Positions 26,992 through 38,820 of a DNA stretch of 64,000 nt are shown in pieces; within the stretch, counting starts at the first letter, position 1; each line of letters begins with the position of its first letter. The translations under genes were made by a program, and so were the position numbers. Origin of the DNA: Callaeas wilsoni (taxonomy: Eukaryota; Chordata; Aves; Passeriformes; Callaeidae). The notes under the pieces are model-generated. The model did no database searches, was not told the origin of the DNA, and was given only the letters and a program-made list of their open reading frames with translations. The stretch covers positions 62,001 through 126,000 of the forward strand of contig VWPU01012699.1 of the NCBI GenBank assembly GCA_013398955.1, read 5' to 3'.

Positions 26992-27141
26992 CTCCAGAGC
27001 TTTCAAACGCTCCAAGAGCAATTTTGTTTTTTCTTTTTCCTCCTCGGTGCTGCTGCTTTCACTTCTTGAATCTTCATCTGCCAGTGTGTGATTTTTTTCC
27101 ATGCCTTCTTTACATCTCCTACTATCTTCTGACAGCTTTTC
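26992..27141 (-). CDS. NCKAP5: NCKAP5 internal coding exon (EKLSE to ERLKALE exon)
   Basis: This is the next NCKAP5 exon in transcript order, 150 bp and exactly 50 codons, phase 0 at both ends. On the minus strand the acceptor is ATCATTTCAG|GAAAAG and the donor is CTGGAG|GTAAGG, a strong consensus match. The protein starts EKLSEDSRRCKEG, runs through an acidic and serine-rich cluster (DEDSRSESSSTEEEKEK), and ends TKLLLERLKALE, which is a heptad-like helix. The DEDSRSESSST core and the KEKTKLLLERLKALE end are the recognisable NCKAP5 signature. The part around SRRCKEGMEKNHTLA appears to differ more from the mammalian protein as I remember it. The serine cluster followed by acidic residues resembles casein-kinase-2 substrate sites; that is inference. 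The open frame runs beyond both splice sites, but the extra residues look like intron translation. The exon joins in frame to 41400-41490 upstream and 4977-5045 downstream. Confidence 0.95.
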
Positions 27142-29834
27142 CTGAAATGATTTTTTTAAAAATGTCATTACTCACAGGTGCAAATGAAGTTAACTATGCA
27201 AATATCTCCAGTTCTCCCTTGTATATGAATGGAAAAAAGAGCAAGTTGCTAGTGACGTGATTAAAGTACTAAACAAGTGGAGTCATGAAGGGTCTGTGAC
27301 ACATGCTATGTCAACTCTGCAAGTGTATGCACAACTTAACTGCTACATTTACTTCCGATTTTTAAAAGCCAGAACTCATCATATCTTTAATAACTTCCAT
27401 TTTCTTCTTTAAAAGTTGCAATGAAAATTGAACATACCAGCTTTCAATGGTAGCATTTTGCCACTGAGAGATAAAGCAGTTTATTGAGGAAAAGCTAACA
27501 TATGTTCATGCCTAGTGTATTTCAGCTTTCTTCATCTAGAGCTAATATTTGAATTATTAAATAATGGGCTGAGACTCAAGTTACCATATGAATACTGATT
27601 TAAGATCTGCTCTAGCATATAAGTGGAGAGAATCAGACTGACAACAGAACTTTCAGAAGTGCCCCAGTCTATTTCCAGTCAGTCAGCCTGAGCTGTTATC
27701 AGCCGTGGCTGCTGAGTTCTACAAGAGGTCTGTAGAAATGATAGGATGGAACAGTGAATCCTGCTAACTCCGTTAATTATCCGTCCAAGATCTCTGTTCA
27801 CAGAGAGAGTGAAGCAGAGCAAGCAAAACATAAAGACTACAAGCAGGCAATGTAAAACATTGCCCAAAATGACAAGGCAAGCAAAAGGGGAAAAAAGAGA
27901 ACTGCACAGATGACGGGAGGGAGCCATCATTGGAGCACAACACGGGAGGGACAGGCTCCACCTTGCAAACCGCCTTCTCTAACTGCGTGAGCAGATGCAG
28001 TGTGACAGCTCCTGAGCAGATCGAGAACGGAAAATGTGAGGTAAACCAACGTTAAATACTGAGTGTCAAAACAAATCTAGAGAATTCCTTCAATGAGCAT
28101 CTAGTCTTTGTGTGCCGTTTTGATAATTATGTACAAAAGCTCATACGTTTGCGATCTTTGAGTTAGTCCATAGGTGAGATGCATCCCATAACTACTACAC
28201 AGCATGCACTCTGTCTAAGCATAAAAGTGTGCATTTTCATGAAGAACTGATCCAGCTTGAATAACTGTGCAAATACAACTGTTTGAGAGTTAATAGCAAG
28301 GCATTATCTTAACTAAACCCCATATATGTAACTGAATTAAAAATCAGCAGTCTGGATCACATTCACAACAATGTCTTTTTTAAATATTAACTAGCTTAGG
28401 AATTGACTATTACTATGTTAAAACTTTAATCAAGAATTAATTTTATACGATGTGGGCTTAATTACTGAACACCCTTACACAAACCATGAAGCAAAGATCT
28501 CATTCTGAGCCACAAAACATAGATGTCAAAGAGCCATTCCACCAGGTGTCAAATATTAGTGCTACCCTGATCACAAAGGAACAATAAATATAGTACTTGG
28601 GCTTTATTTTTTCATGCTTGCTACTCCCCGATGCAATAATCAAGTATCTATAAAAGAGCCATTAAACCACTTTTTGCTTCAAGTTGCCCCAAGGAGTGCA
28701 TTGAGATAAAACACTTCAGTGAACTCAGGGGAAAGAAATGACAAAGGTATACCTCTGATGCAATTCAAACACAAACAATTATTTTTAGGAGGGAATGTGA
28801 CATGAATCGGATGTGGCTAACAATAGAAGAAAACATAAAAATATGCACGGAGTCACCTTTCCTGCACAAACTCAGGGCAGCAACTTCAAAGGACAAGCAG
28901 AAGAAAGCATAGGTTATGACATTTCATCACAGAAAAAGTAGAGTAATGCAGCTTCTCACAGACAAAATCCCAGCCACATAAAGAAGTAAGCTGTTCATCT
29001 TCTAATTACAAAATTAGATGAACTTTGCACACTAGTGGCATAATCAGGAACACACATCCTGTTTTACTCTGATGTGCCCTTGAATACCTCATGACACTTA
29101 CTGCTGTTACCCCTGCCTGAGTGTTGAAGTACAGCTCACATAGTTCCAAAAGTAGTTTATTACTGAACAATAATAAATGATTTTCAGCATTTCAGCCATG
29201 GAAAAGGTGCAAAACAGAGGAAAACTCTTCTAACCTTAGAAACTGTGCTTAGACATGCCATGTGCCGAGGGCATTGCCCCATCACATTCACCAGTTCCAT
29301 CTGGGTGAAGGTCCGTGAGCGGAAAATCCACATTCCAGAAAGCAAAGCTAACAGGTACTTCTTAAGCACCCTTTGTGCTAAAAGTCAAGTCGCTAAAGAG
29401 GGAGGATGAAAAAGGCTTTTTGGGATGACAGAAACCTCTTGAGCGCAAAATCTGTTAATATCCAAGGCAGCTGAGTGCTGGGGGAGGAAGGAAGGGGTCG
29501 AGATCTGCAAGAGGAAATGTGCATCTCCTGATGTTGGTCAGAGAGCTCCGGAGTGAGCACGCAGGAGGCAGCAAACAGTGGTGCAAAGCAGCTTACTCGT
29601 TTTATCCCTGGAGTCCCACACTTCTTGTGTTACCTCAAATAAAGAGCATCTTTTGCCAGCCCTGAACAGTCTCTGCTCATGCCTCACATATTGCACAGTC
29701 ACAAGCAGGCTGTGTTCAAGCTGAAAGATAAAATCCTCCCCAGCTCCAAAGTCCAGCAAAGGCAGAGTAAGTGCTGTCCTGCTGATCAGTGCAGCATAAT
29801 TTCTGGGAAAAGGTAACAGATGGAAATCGTGTTC

Positions 29835-29889
29835 TGGGAAAAAAAAAAGGAAAAAAAAGGGGAAAAAGGAAAAAAAAAGGAAAAAAAAG
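29835..29889. repeat. Homopurine (A/G) tract, 55 bp
   Basis: Uninterrupted purines made of A runs separated by GG or GGGG. On the minus strand, the transcribed sense of NCKAP5, it reads as a long pyrimidine tract. It has partial mirror symmetry. Confidence 0.9.
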
Positions 29890-32106
29890 TAATAACTCTT
29901 CTCTGGGTCTCCCCAGACCAATGAGTTTAAGATACATGCCTGTACCATGAGAGGATGCAAACACAGCAGCCTGATGAGAATTCTGCAGTAAAGGCTCATC
30001 TACCTCTCTAATGCTCTGTGTCAACAAAGAGATAATAAAAATATTAAAAATTCAAATCTTACTGAAACTAGGATTATGCTGCTCACTGTAGACCCATTCC
30101 CACTGAAATTAATGAGAAACTTACAATCAAGTCCCACATTGTGTAAGCTTCTCAGGCTGGTTTAAACTGTCATTGCTCTTCTGAAACCAACAGTATTTTG
30201 CAAATCTTAAATGACATCCTGCCCTGACCATTATCTCTAAGTATTCAGTTTGCTCCATAAATCAAACAAGCAGTCCACTGGTGATGAACCCTTTGATGGA
30301 ACACTACGGGCCCCGTGGCCAATACAAAACAAGGGGTGGAAACAGTCCCTGCAGCCTGGGAATGGCAAGCTCTGCAGGATCAATGAAAAGATATAAATCA
30401 CTAAAGGCATTGATCTATGAAGCTGTACAATGCAGTGGCCTGACTGAGACTTATCAGAAAGCTGGGCTTCAGTTAGCTGAACTAGGAAAGAGCAGCATAA
30501 TATTCCCTCTTTCCTCTTATAAATAAAGTAAGAGCAATAAATTAAGAGAGCAGGAAACCCACCTTTAAACTGCAAATAATAATTTACTGGAATTTGTGGA
30601 ATGTAAAGACAATTTTCTCTCTTCTCACCTCCACCTACCCTTCAGAATACTGACCAAGAAAGTGTTTTCCCTGTTCATATACAGGGAGTAACTACAGTGA
30701 TAGAAAAGATCACAGGGAAGCTTTCAAAAGATAAGAGGACAAACTGCCTATTTCAGAAATTACCTCTGTCTTCATCCTAAGAAAGGCAAAAGGCTGCTAA
30801 CCCTAACGATTAGTTATTGGGATGTCTTTCCTCTAAGAACTGCCACCTTTTCAAGGAAGAGAAAAGTGTCAAAGGGATACTTCGCCAGGTGTTTCTTAAC
30901 TATTATTATTTCAGAAATTATGTTACTTTAGAAGTTTGGCAGTACCATCAGCTGTCTGTCCTTTGCCCTTTCTTCTTTCTAAGATGCTCTCTAGGAGTGA
31001 CACTACACACATACACACACAGAAAGAGAGAGGAAAAAAAAGGTCTCACTTTAAAATATTTTGATTTGCAGCTATAAAATTTAAACCAAGAAGAGTAAAT
31101 GTCAGAAGACACAAAGAAAAAAAAAGTAGCTGGCAAAAACTATTCTAGAATTTTGTTTTACAGTGAAAACTACGATTAGGCACTGGACAAGTGGCTATAA
31201 TAATACAAGAAAGCATAGTCTAATACTGATATAACTGGATCTGGGCTCTAGAGCACTGATTATAAACAAGCAAACTTTCACAAGCACATGTGACAAAAAT
31301 CTGATTGAACCAAACAAGAATTAAAACAGATCAACATTTTTGAAATGCTGATTTTCCCAATGAGTGTTGGATGACATGAATTGCTTGTCTGGAAAGTGAT
31401 AAGTAATAATTAGAGATGACATCTTTGCTTGTAGAAGCTAAAGATCATTTTCATGTGATAAAAACAAGTCCTTCAGCGAAATGAAGTTTTTCAGATGCAA
31501 TGCAGTAAGGATCCTGCAGATACAAAAGATCTCTATTTCAATTTTGGGTGTCAGATTGTGATGCCTGAGTGGGATCTTCTTTTCTGAATTCCATTTAATT
31601 CTTCAACTTCTGAAATTTATTAGAGACAAAGGTTTTATAACGGTAACAAATTCAAATTCTTCTGAGAGTCATGTCTGCAATTTTCCAAAACCACACTTTA
31701 ATCACACATTAATCGACCAAGAATAAAATATATGTAGGATATAGAATTAAACAGTGCTTATGATTGCTCATAACCACTTATTTGAGGAAAAAAATCAAAA
31801 AGATTCACAGTGTAGCTATTAATTGTTCTTATAGAGAGGCAGTGCTAACAGGCATCCAAGAACCCAGTCTGTGTGGAACCCAAACTATGCTGATAACTCA
31901 GCACCTCAAAACACTCAGTGCTCTCTGTGGTGTGTTCAGAGCTTCCACAGGACCTTCCAAACAAGATATTTACTGAACAGCTTTCTTAGATTTCAGTGAC
32001 TAAATGTGGTGACCTGACTACACTACACTTCTAACACTCTTTCTATAATCGAGGCGGACTCTTCCCTCCAAAGCCAAACTGCGGCTTACAGATCCATACA
32101 CAGAAT

Positions 32107-32657
32107 TGTTTATGGTTTCATTGCTTTTGGCTGGGCCAGAGTTTTTTTTTTCTCACAGTAGCTGCTGTGTGTTTTGGATTTTTGCTGCAAACAGTGTTGA
32201 CAACACAAAGATATTCCATTACTGCTGAGCAGTGCCTACACAGACCCAAGGCCTTTCGTGCTCCTCACCCCACCAGCGAGGGGCTGGGGGTGCACAAGGA
32301 GTTGGGAGGGGACGCAGCAGGGACAGCTGACCACAAGTGACCCAAGGGATGTCCCAGAACATATGGCATCATGCTCAGCAACATAGAGGGGAAGGCTGGC
32401 CGGGGTCCACTGCTCAGGGACTGGCTGGACATCAGGCAGTGGGGAGTGGGCAGTTGTTTCCCTTTGCATCACTTCCCTTTCTTGGGGTTTATTTCCATTA
32501 CAATTTGATGTTGTTGTTTTGTTACAATATTTCAGTTACTGAACTATTATTTTCTCAACCCTTGAGCTGTCTCTGTTTTACCCTCCTGATTCTCTTCTCC
32601 ACATCCTGCTGGAGCGGGGTGTGGGGCTTGGCTGCCAGCTGCAGTCAAACCACAACA
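32107..32657 (+). mobile_element. Second solo LTR of an avian endogenous retrovirus
   Basis: A segment of about 550 bp resembles a common avian LTR that I recognise by landmarks in order: GGCTGGGCCAGAGTT, TTTTGGATTTTTGCTGC, AACAGTGTTGACAACAC, CTGCTGAGCAGTGCCTACAC, TCACCCCACCAGCGAGG, GGGGGTGCACAAGGAGTTGG, GGGACAGCTGACC, ATCATGCTCAGCA, and a tail of CTGATTCTCTTC and CAGTCAAACCACAACA. The likely start TGTTTATGGTTT and the end AAACCACAACA are near inverted copies, as LTR ends should be. The TATA region after the CATCATGCTCAGCA block reads CATAGA, so the promoter looks decayed. No 5-bp duplication is found at these ends. A 7-bp direct repeat TGTTTAT (32107-32113 and 32661-32667) might mark other boundaries. 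No internal viral genes are present. The exact family name needs a repeat library. Confidence 0.8.
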
Positions 32658-33230
32658 GTGTGTTTATAAACTGAACGCTTTTCCTTGCAAGGCCATTCTA
32701 CAATCTTGATGCGTTCTCAGATGATGCCTTTTCAGCGCTGTTTCCACTGCAGACCTCCTAGTGTTCAACACTATTCACTCTGAGCAGTATGAAATGAGAA
32801 TTTCTAGACTGTTGATGAAGATAAAACCTCTAGATGAGAGTTTATTTGTAGTTTCATTAAAATAACAGCCTCAAGCTATGCACAAATAGCTCAGTCTGAC
32901 TGCACAAGCTGTAAAAAGGCAGAAATTGCTCCAAGCACTACAGACTTAACATTCCAACAAGGTTAAATTTGTTTTCCAGTGGCACCTTGCTCCTCTTTCT
33001 CCCCCACCATGATCTCTTTTTCCTAAATATACCCTTTGAAAATTTGCAGTATCTTCTGATATGCTTTACAACATATTCCAGTTAGAAAACCTGAGATATG
33101 TAAAAGACACATATGTTAAGTCTGAGCAATGTGAAGTAAGTGATGAATTCTCAAGGTGTGTCCTGTGCAATTCCCAGTACAGGAGTAACCACTGATATCT
33201 TTGTGATCTGAATATGTCTTTTCCATATGC

Positions 33231-33247
33231 AAAAAAAAAAAAAAAAA
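33231..33247. repeat. Poly(A) run, 17 bases
   Basis: Seventeen consecutive A. No retroposon body is recognised next to it. Confidence 0.9.
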
Positions 33248-34064
33248 TTTCTTTATTTGTTATTAATGGAATCCCATTAAACACAAAACCCAGGCCTGAA
33301 AAAACCACAAATCGAATCATAACTGAGCAAACAAGTTAGAATATAAAAAAAAAAATTACATGCAACTAAAATTATATGCAATTGAAATTATCTCTGAGTA
33401 TAAGGCTACAAATATGACTTCTGCTTCACCTTCCTTGTTTTTATCTATGTATTCAGCTGTTTTCTCTTGCTTTCTTTTCTCCCAGTAGAAGAAGAGACTA
33501 AAATATAGCTTTGCTTTAGACAGCACATCAGTAAGTGTAATAATAATATATTTTTGTTTAGCTAACAGCTTTTGTTCAGAACAAGCTGACCAAAATTGAA
33601 GGAAAACAAAGGAATGCAACATATCACAAAAGTTTACAGAAACATCCCAAATCGTTCATGATTTAACATTACCCTTGTCAGAAAAACATATTAGATTCTT
33701 CTTTTTCATCTCTGGATTTCACTTACAAAGTAAGCAGAGCGAGCAGCAACGCTCCCTAGATTAAATACTTGTGATGGATAAGAGGACCAAGCACATACTT
33801 TATGTTTCTGATATGTGCCTCCCCCCACCCGCGTATCAATCTAAATGCACTCCGCATTATTCTCCTCTCAGAACACTCCTCACCAGCACAAGCCACCCTC
33901 CCTGCTGAACACTTCTGCAGCAGCATTAATAAATTTCCCAATGAAGTTTTCATTGGCCGTTCCACGCATCAGAAGCATATATTTCTTTTGAAAAAGTTCA
34001 GATCGGAAAGGAGCGCAAAAGCAGCAAACCTTCAGAGTGCACTTGAGGATGAAGTGTACTGCCC

Positions 34065-34290
34065 AGATCGGCGAGAGGAGATGGACTTCCTCGTCCCCAG
34101 GTCTCAGCCCAGCGCCAGCTCCCGTCCTTAGCCAAAGGACATTCCCATTACCAGCAGCACTGCCACCCCTGGCACTGGCAGGGCCAGAATCAAAGACTGA
34201 CCACTGTGGAGGTGACTCTGCCACGCCAGGGTTCAGGCACGGCAGTGGCAGGGCGGTGCCCAGGAGCTCGCGGTGCTCCCGGTTCCTTCT
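34065..34290. other. GC- and CpG-richer patch
   Basis: A stretch of about 225 bp with roughly a dozen CpG (for example GATCGGCGAGAGG and GAGCTCGCGGTGCTCCCGG) in an AT-rich intron. Frames are open on both strands but none is recognisable. No repeat family is recognised. Confidence 0.4.
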
Positions 34291-35683
34291 CAAAATTAAA
34301 AGCTTCACTTACACCAATTAGCAAAGTTACCAGCAGGAAAAAAGAACTGTTCTAAGAAGCTGTTCCTTCTTCATATATGTAATAAGAGAATAATAGTGTG
34401 ATTTTTCATGCTGATATTCTCTTAGAAATTGGTTCATTACAGTACCATACTTAAAGTAATAATCTTTCCTTCCAGGAAACCTACACGTAGCATTTAAACT
34501 TTTGTGAAGGGGTTTGTAGGTATTATAGTAACTACACTTGACTAAAGCTACAGTATTAAAATACTTTCCTTTGAAGTAGAAATAAGCCAAACTATTCTGA
34601 AATTCAAATTCAGTAAATTTTATGTAACAGCAATTAAGGCAAAAAAATTACTCTGGATTTAAGTTGCTAGAAATAAGCCAATTTTCATTCCATAGTATTT
34701 TGGAATGAGATCAGTGTATTAACTGACTAGTTCTCACCATAAGCACAGTTGCAGAAGCTGACCAAAGAAGTTATGTGTGGGATTAGGAAAAAAAAAATTG
34801 GTGTATTATTCCATTACCAGGTAATTTTTTTGCAAGTGCCAGGGAACAGTTTCATGTCTTCCAGTCTTGTCAGGAAAACTTATAAAAGAAGATCAGAATT
34901 CATTTTCACGCAAAAATAAAATGTAGGAACAATCATTCCAGATTAGATCATAACTTCAACTTTTCAAATACGTTATTGTAATTCAGATTAACTATCTTAA
35001 CTTTTCCTAATTAGAAGAGCACTTTTTCTCCAAAATAAATTTACTAGTGTACTGCTGACTTCTTTTGTTAAAATTATTTTCAAAGAATGATTGTGAATTC
35101 AGAATAATATCCCTTTTTCTTTGCCTCAGAAAATAAGGAAAACTTGAAAATTTTTTTTCAACTTTTAAAAATTTAATAACTAGAATTGCTTTCTGCTGGT
35201 TTGAAAATATCAATGAAATAATGTCCAAATGCAGAATGAACAGTATCTTTTATGGAGATGGAGAAGTAGACCGACCAAGCCTCTTGACCATGCAGAAGTC
35301 CATTCATTAGGGGAAGGTGAAACATTCATGTTCAGGCAATGCATATGGGTGACTTTTGTGGATTCATTCCCAAAGTTAGAACCAGAAGAAAGATACAGCA
35401 AAAGATAGAAACACTAGATAGTAGAGGGAAATGTAAACTAGAATTGCAGTCAGTATAACACAATATAGCACCATCAAATCAGTCAATCTTCACCTCTTGA
35501 TTCTGTAGCTATCTAGAGGATGTGTGATGGATGTAAGTGGTGGTATAATGGCACCTGTACACTGTGAAAATGTAATCTGTGTTTGGAGACCTCATCTATC
35601 CTTCTGCAAACTTAGTGCTTCAAGGATTGGCACTGCATTCTCAAAGCAAACCCATGATGGCAAGAAAGACGGTCAGAGGCAGG

Positions 35684-35712
35684 CAAAAACTATGGGTGAT
35701 CAAAAACTATGG
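35684..35712. repeat. 12-bp direct repeat CAAAAACTATGG
   Basis: Two exact copies at 35684-35695 and 35701-35712, spacing 17 bp, about 105 bp before the CR1 fragment. Confidence 0.7.
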
Positions 35713-35818
35713 ATATAATCAAAGACCATGCAAATATATGGATAACTCTTGTGTAAATACAGGACACCATTGTTTTGCGGTCTCTTTAATTTTGCTAGCT
35801 CTTTCTTTTGAGATGCAG

Positions 35819-35948
35819 CCAAGGCCAGGTTGGACAGGGCTTGGAGCAACCTGTCTAGTGGAAGGTTTCCCTGCCCACGGCAGGGGCTTGGAATTAGATG
35901 GTCTTTAAGGTCCCTTCCAACACAAAAAATATTGTGACACTATGACTC
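35819..35948 (+). mobile_element. CR1 LINE 3'-end fragment
   Basis: About 130 bp in sense orientation: AAGGCCAGGTTGGACAGGGC, GAGCAACCTGTCTAGTGGAAG, CCTGCCCACGGCAGGGG, TTAGATGGTCTTTAAGGTCC and CTTCCAACAC. This is the standard order of the avian CR1 3' untranslated region. The end, ATTGTGACACTATGACTC, is a decayed version of the terminal ATTCTATG repeat. 5'-truncated, noncoding. Confidence 0.9.
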
Positions 35949-38199
35949 TGGGAAGGAAAGAATAACTTGTTTTCTGAGAAACAGGCACACAAATGGCACA
36001 TTTCAGTTAGGAGGCCTTGCTGTGTTAAACACAACTCCATTGCTGTGTTTCTGTATCACAAACAACAAAACAGGGAAAACTATTTGCAACAAAACTAAAA
36101 TTTTGAACAGTGTCTCAGGACCACCATCACCCTCTTTTGGAGGCAAGAATCCAACCTCATTTTTGTTAAATATTTATCAGAATCTTTGCATAGTGGTGGA
36201 AATCCACAAAAAGCCATAAGGTATTAGTGGTTATGGAGCTAGCCCTGGATTTCTCTGCATAGAAAAGCACTCCAACAGCAAATGCTTGTTGTGTCCTTGA
36301 CAGCCCAGGATTTCCAGTGGAGCTCCCAAGAGTGCGGATGGCTCCTCTTTGCCATTCTCTGTGAGACACAAATCTGCTAATATTTGCCTAGTAATGTACT
36401 CCTCAGTAGCTTAGGAGGCTTGGTTCATGCAGTCCCCTGTGGGCACTTCCACTCCAGAGAGATGTTTAAGGATATATATCCTCTTTCTGCAATAGAAGTT
36501 GGCATTAAAAATCCTATGTGGATTCTAGCTAGGGAATTCAACTAGTGCCTTTTTTTCAATTCATGGCCATGCCCCATCTATAAAATGTTACCTATCAATG
36601 GCCTGAACAATAAGCTTGTATAATTTTGTGTTAAGATAAAATTATATTGCCAATAGTTACAGTTTTTCTTCTTGGTAAAGAGCTGTTGACACCAACGGCT
36701 GTGCAAATTAGAAGTGACAGCCACAACAACTGTTCCACATTTGAATAACACAAAAGCATGCAGACAAAAAATCGTGTTGATGTGGCAAACAATGACACCT
36801 AAAATGTGCCTGTATCACTTATGTGTGGTTTTACCTCCCCAATGTGACTGCACCATGTCTGTCCTGAGCTTTAGTGCTCATGTTGACAATTCCAGAATTA
36901 TAATAAATTGTGAACTTACAATAAATTCTCTTCCTCATCCCTTTCGATCACTCTACACTGACATAAAGTCAAAATGAGTTAAAAACTCCTTAAAGTCTTT
37001 GGGTGATCTGTAATCAGGTATGACTCTACTTAAAGTATCCAGTATTGTGGTCAAACAGGAAAGTTTTTTGATATCTAAATCTCAAGGACAAACTCAAGAA
37101 GGAAAGTCTGTGGAGTGCTTGCTTTAAAGTCTGGGGTTCAAGAACTGGACACAATTATTTCTAGGGAATACATGAGCTCTTGGTTTGGCCTTTCATGATC
37201 TTACTTTTAGGTGGCCAATGTCTCTTGGAAACACCATAAAGCTCATACATACTAGAGGCTTTTAGTCAGGTAAACTTTAAAGTAAGAAAAATGATGGTAC
37301 ATGGCTATTCAAATAACATGCATTCTTGTCTACTTTTATGGAAGCATTCATTAAAAATTTTCCCTCTATTATTATGTAAAATGATAACAACAGAGAATTT
37401 CATTTACAATCCTGCTTCTTAATTCATTTACCCAAAAGAAATCACATAACTCATCTGTAAGTCCAGCAAATTAAAATCCCATAGGGCATCTAGCTCTATG
37501 GAGAGAGTTTGAATATTTTGCTTTAAGTAAGAATACTGGCAAGACCTAAAAAAAATATTTCAATAACACTGCATGCTTTAGGCTCCACCTTCTTATTGTT
37601 ATTATTCTAACATTATCACTATGCAACATTTAAAGTTCATTAGCAAGAATATTTATTCTGGAGTCAGGCATATTGGTATTATAATAAGAACTCAATTTCA
37701 TACATCCCAGAACAATAACTAGATTTGTAAAAAACAACTATGTAGACAATGTTCAATAGATCAAAAGCATTTATTGTGCAGACTTATCTTTTTATGACTA
37801 TTCAGATATTTACTTCAACAAGCTTCACACACTAAAACTAACCACAGTGTCAGACAATATGGGACATATGTTGATAAGTCACTGGAAATCACCTCATTTG
37901 TCCCCATTTGTTATGAAATACAGAGTTGTGAATCTGCACTAAAATCCCTTACTCTACTGCACCAACTGATCATACGGTTTTGATCAAATCACAGTAATCA
38001 CAGAGAAAATGTGAGATTCAGGGTGTGTTCTGTAAGATAACTGATCGTAGAGGACAGCTTTCAGAACAATGTTAGTATTTATACATGCAATAAGGCTTCT
38101 GTATGTATATGAATATAATATATGAAACTTCATTTCTACTTCCTTCACAAATACAGGTGGATAATATGTTTATCACCTTCCCAAAAACCTGAACACATC

Positions 38200-38271
38200 A
38201 GTGCTTTTAAGGAACATTACCTGGGTTTTACATTTAGTGTTTTTCAGGAACATTACCTGGGTTTTACATTT
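38200..38271. repeat. 36-bp tandem duplication, two copies
   Basis: Copy one is 38200-38235 and copy two is 38236-38271. The two 36-bp units differ at only two positions near their starts (AGTGCTTTTAAGG against AGTGTTTTTCAGG). The shared core is GGAACATTACCTGGGTTTTA. The high identity suggests a fairly recent duplication. Confidence 0.9.
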
Positions 38272-38555
38272 GGGTTCTATTCCCATTTGTGAATTACACT
38301 TATGTCAAAAAACTGCCTGAGTACATTTGGAAGAATACAAATGAAATGCCTTTGTGCAATATTGATTTATCTTGCTGATTTGGACACAGCACTTATTTAA
38401 GATTCATCGTCTATTTAAATGGTATGTTTGTCCATGATTTCCACACAACTGGTTTCAGTAACATATTAATGATTCATATAATGCTTCATTAATATCTTTC
38501 TCAATGTTCAAATGCTTTGTAAACGTTTCAGACCAGAGATTCTTTGCCAAGTACC

Positions 38556-38592
38556 TGTTTTTTCTTTCTTTTTCCTTTTTTTTTTCTTCTCC
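38556..38592. repeat. Pyrimidine-rich low-complexity tract
   Basis: T/C-only sequence with long T runs directly beside the 3' end of the CR1 fragment. In the element's own orientation it reads as an A-rich, G-interrupted tail. Confidence 0.75.
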
Positions 38593-38595
38593 AAG

Positions 38596-38820
38596 TTGGC
38601 AGAGACCTTCAAGATCATCGAGTCCAACCTCTGTCCCAACACCTCAACTAAACTAAACCATGGCACTGAGTGCCACATCCAATCTCTTTTTAAATACGTC
38701 CAGGGATGGTGATTCCACCACCTCCCTGGGTAGACCATTCCAATATTTTATCACTCTTTCTGTAAAAAATTTTCTCCTAATATCCAACCTATATTTCCCT
38801 TGGCGCAACTTAAGACTGTT
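38596..38820 (-). mobile_element. CR1 LINE 3' fragment, about 225 bp
   Basis: The + strand carries, in order, GAGACCTTCAAGATCATCGA, GTCCAACCTCTGTCCCAACA, ACCATGGCACTGAGTGCCAC, GTCCAGGGATGGTGATTCCA, CCACCTCCCTGGGTAGACC and TTTCTCCTAATATCCAACCT. This is the reverse complement of the 3' part of a CR1 subfamily known from birds. Its 3' end, at low coordinates, lacks the usual octamer repeats and instead abuts a T-rich tract (A-rich in element sense). Moderately diverged and noncoding. Confidence 0.92.

Noticed and set aside
29538..29999. 153-codon minus-strand open frame with a phenylalanine-rich stretch
   Set aside because: The hydrophobic run is the translation of the homopurine tract read on the other strand, so it is a composition artefact.
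31004..31020. Short CA-rich microsatellite
   Set aside because: Only about 8 imperfect dinucleotide units; too short to list as a repeat.
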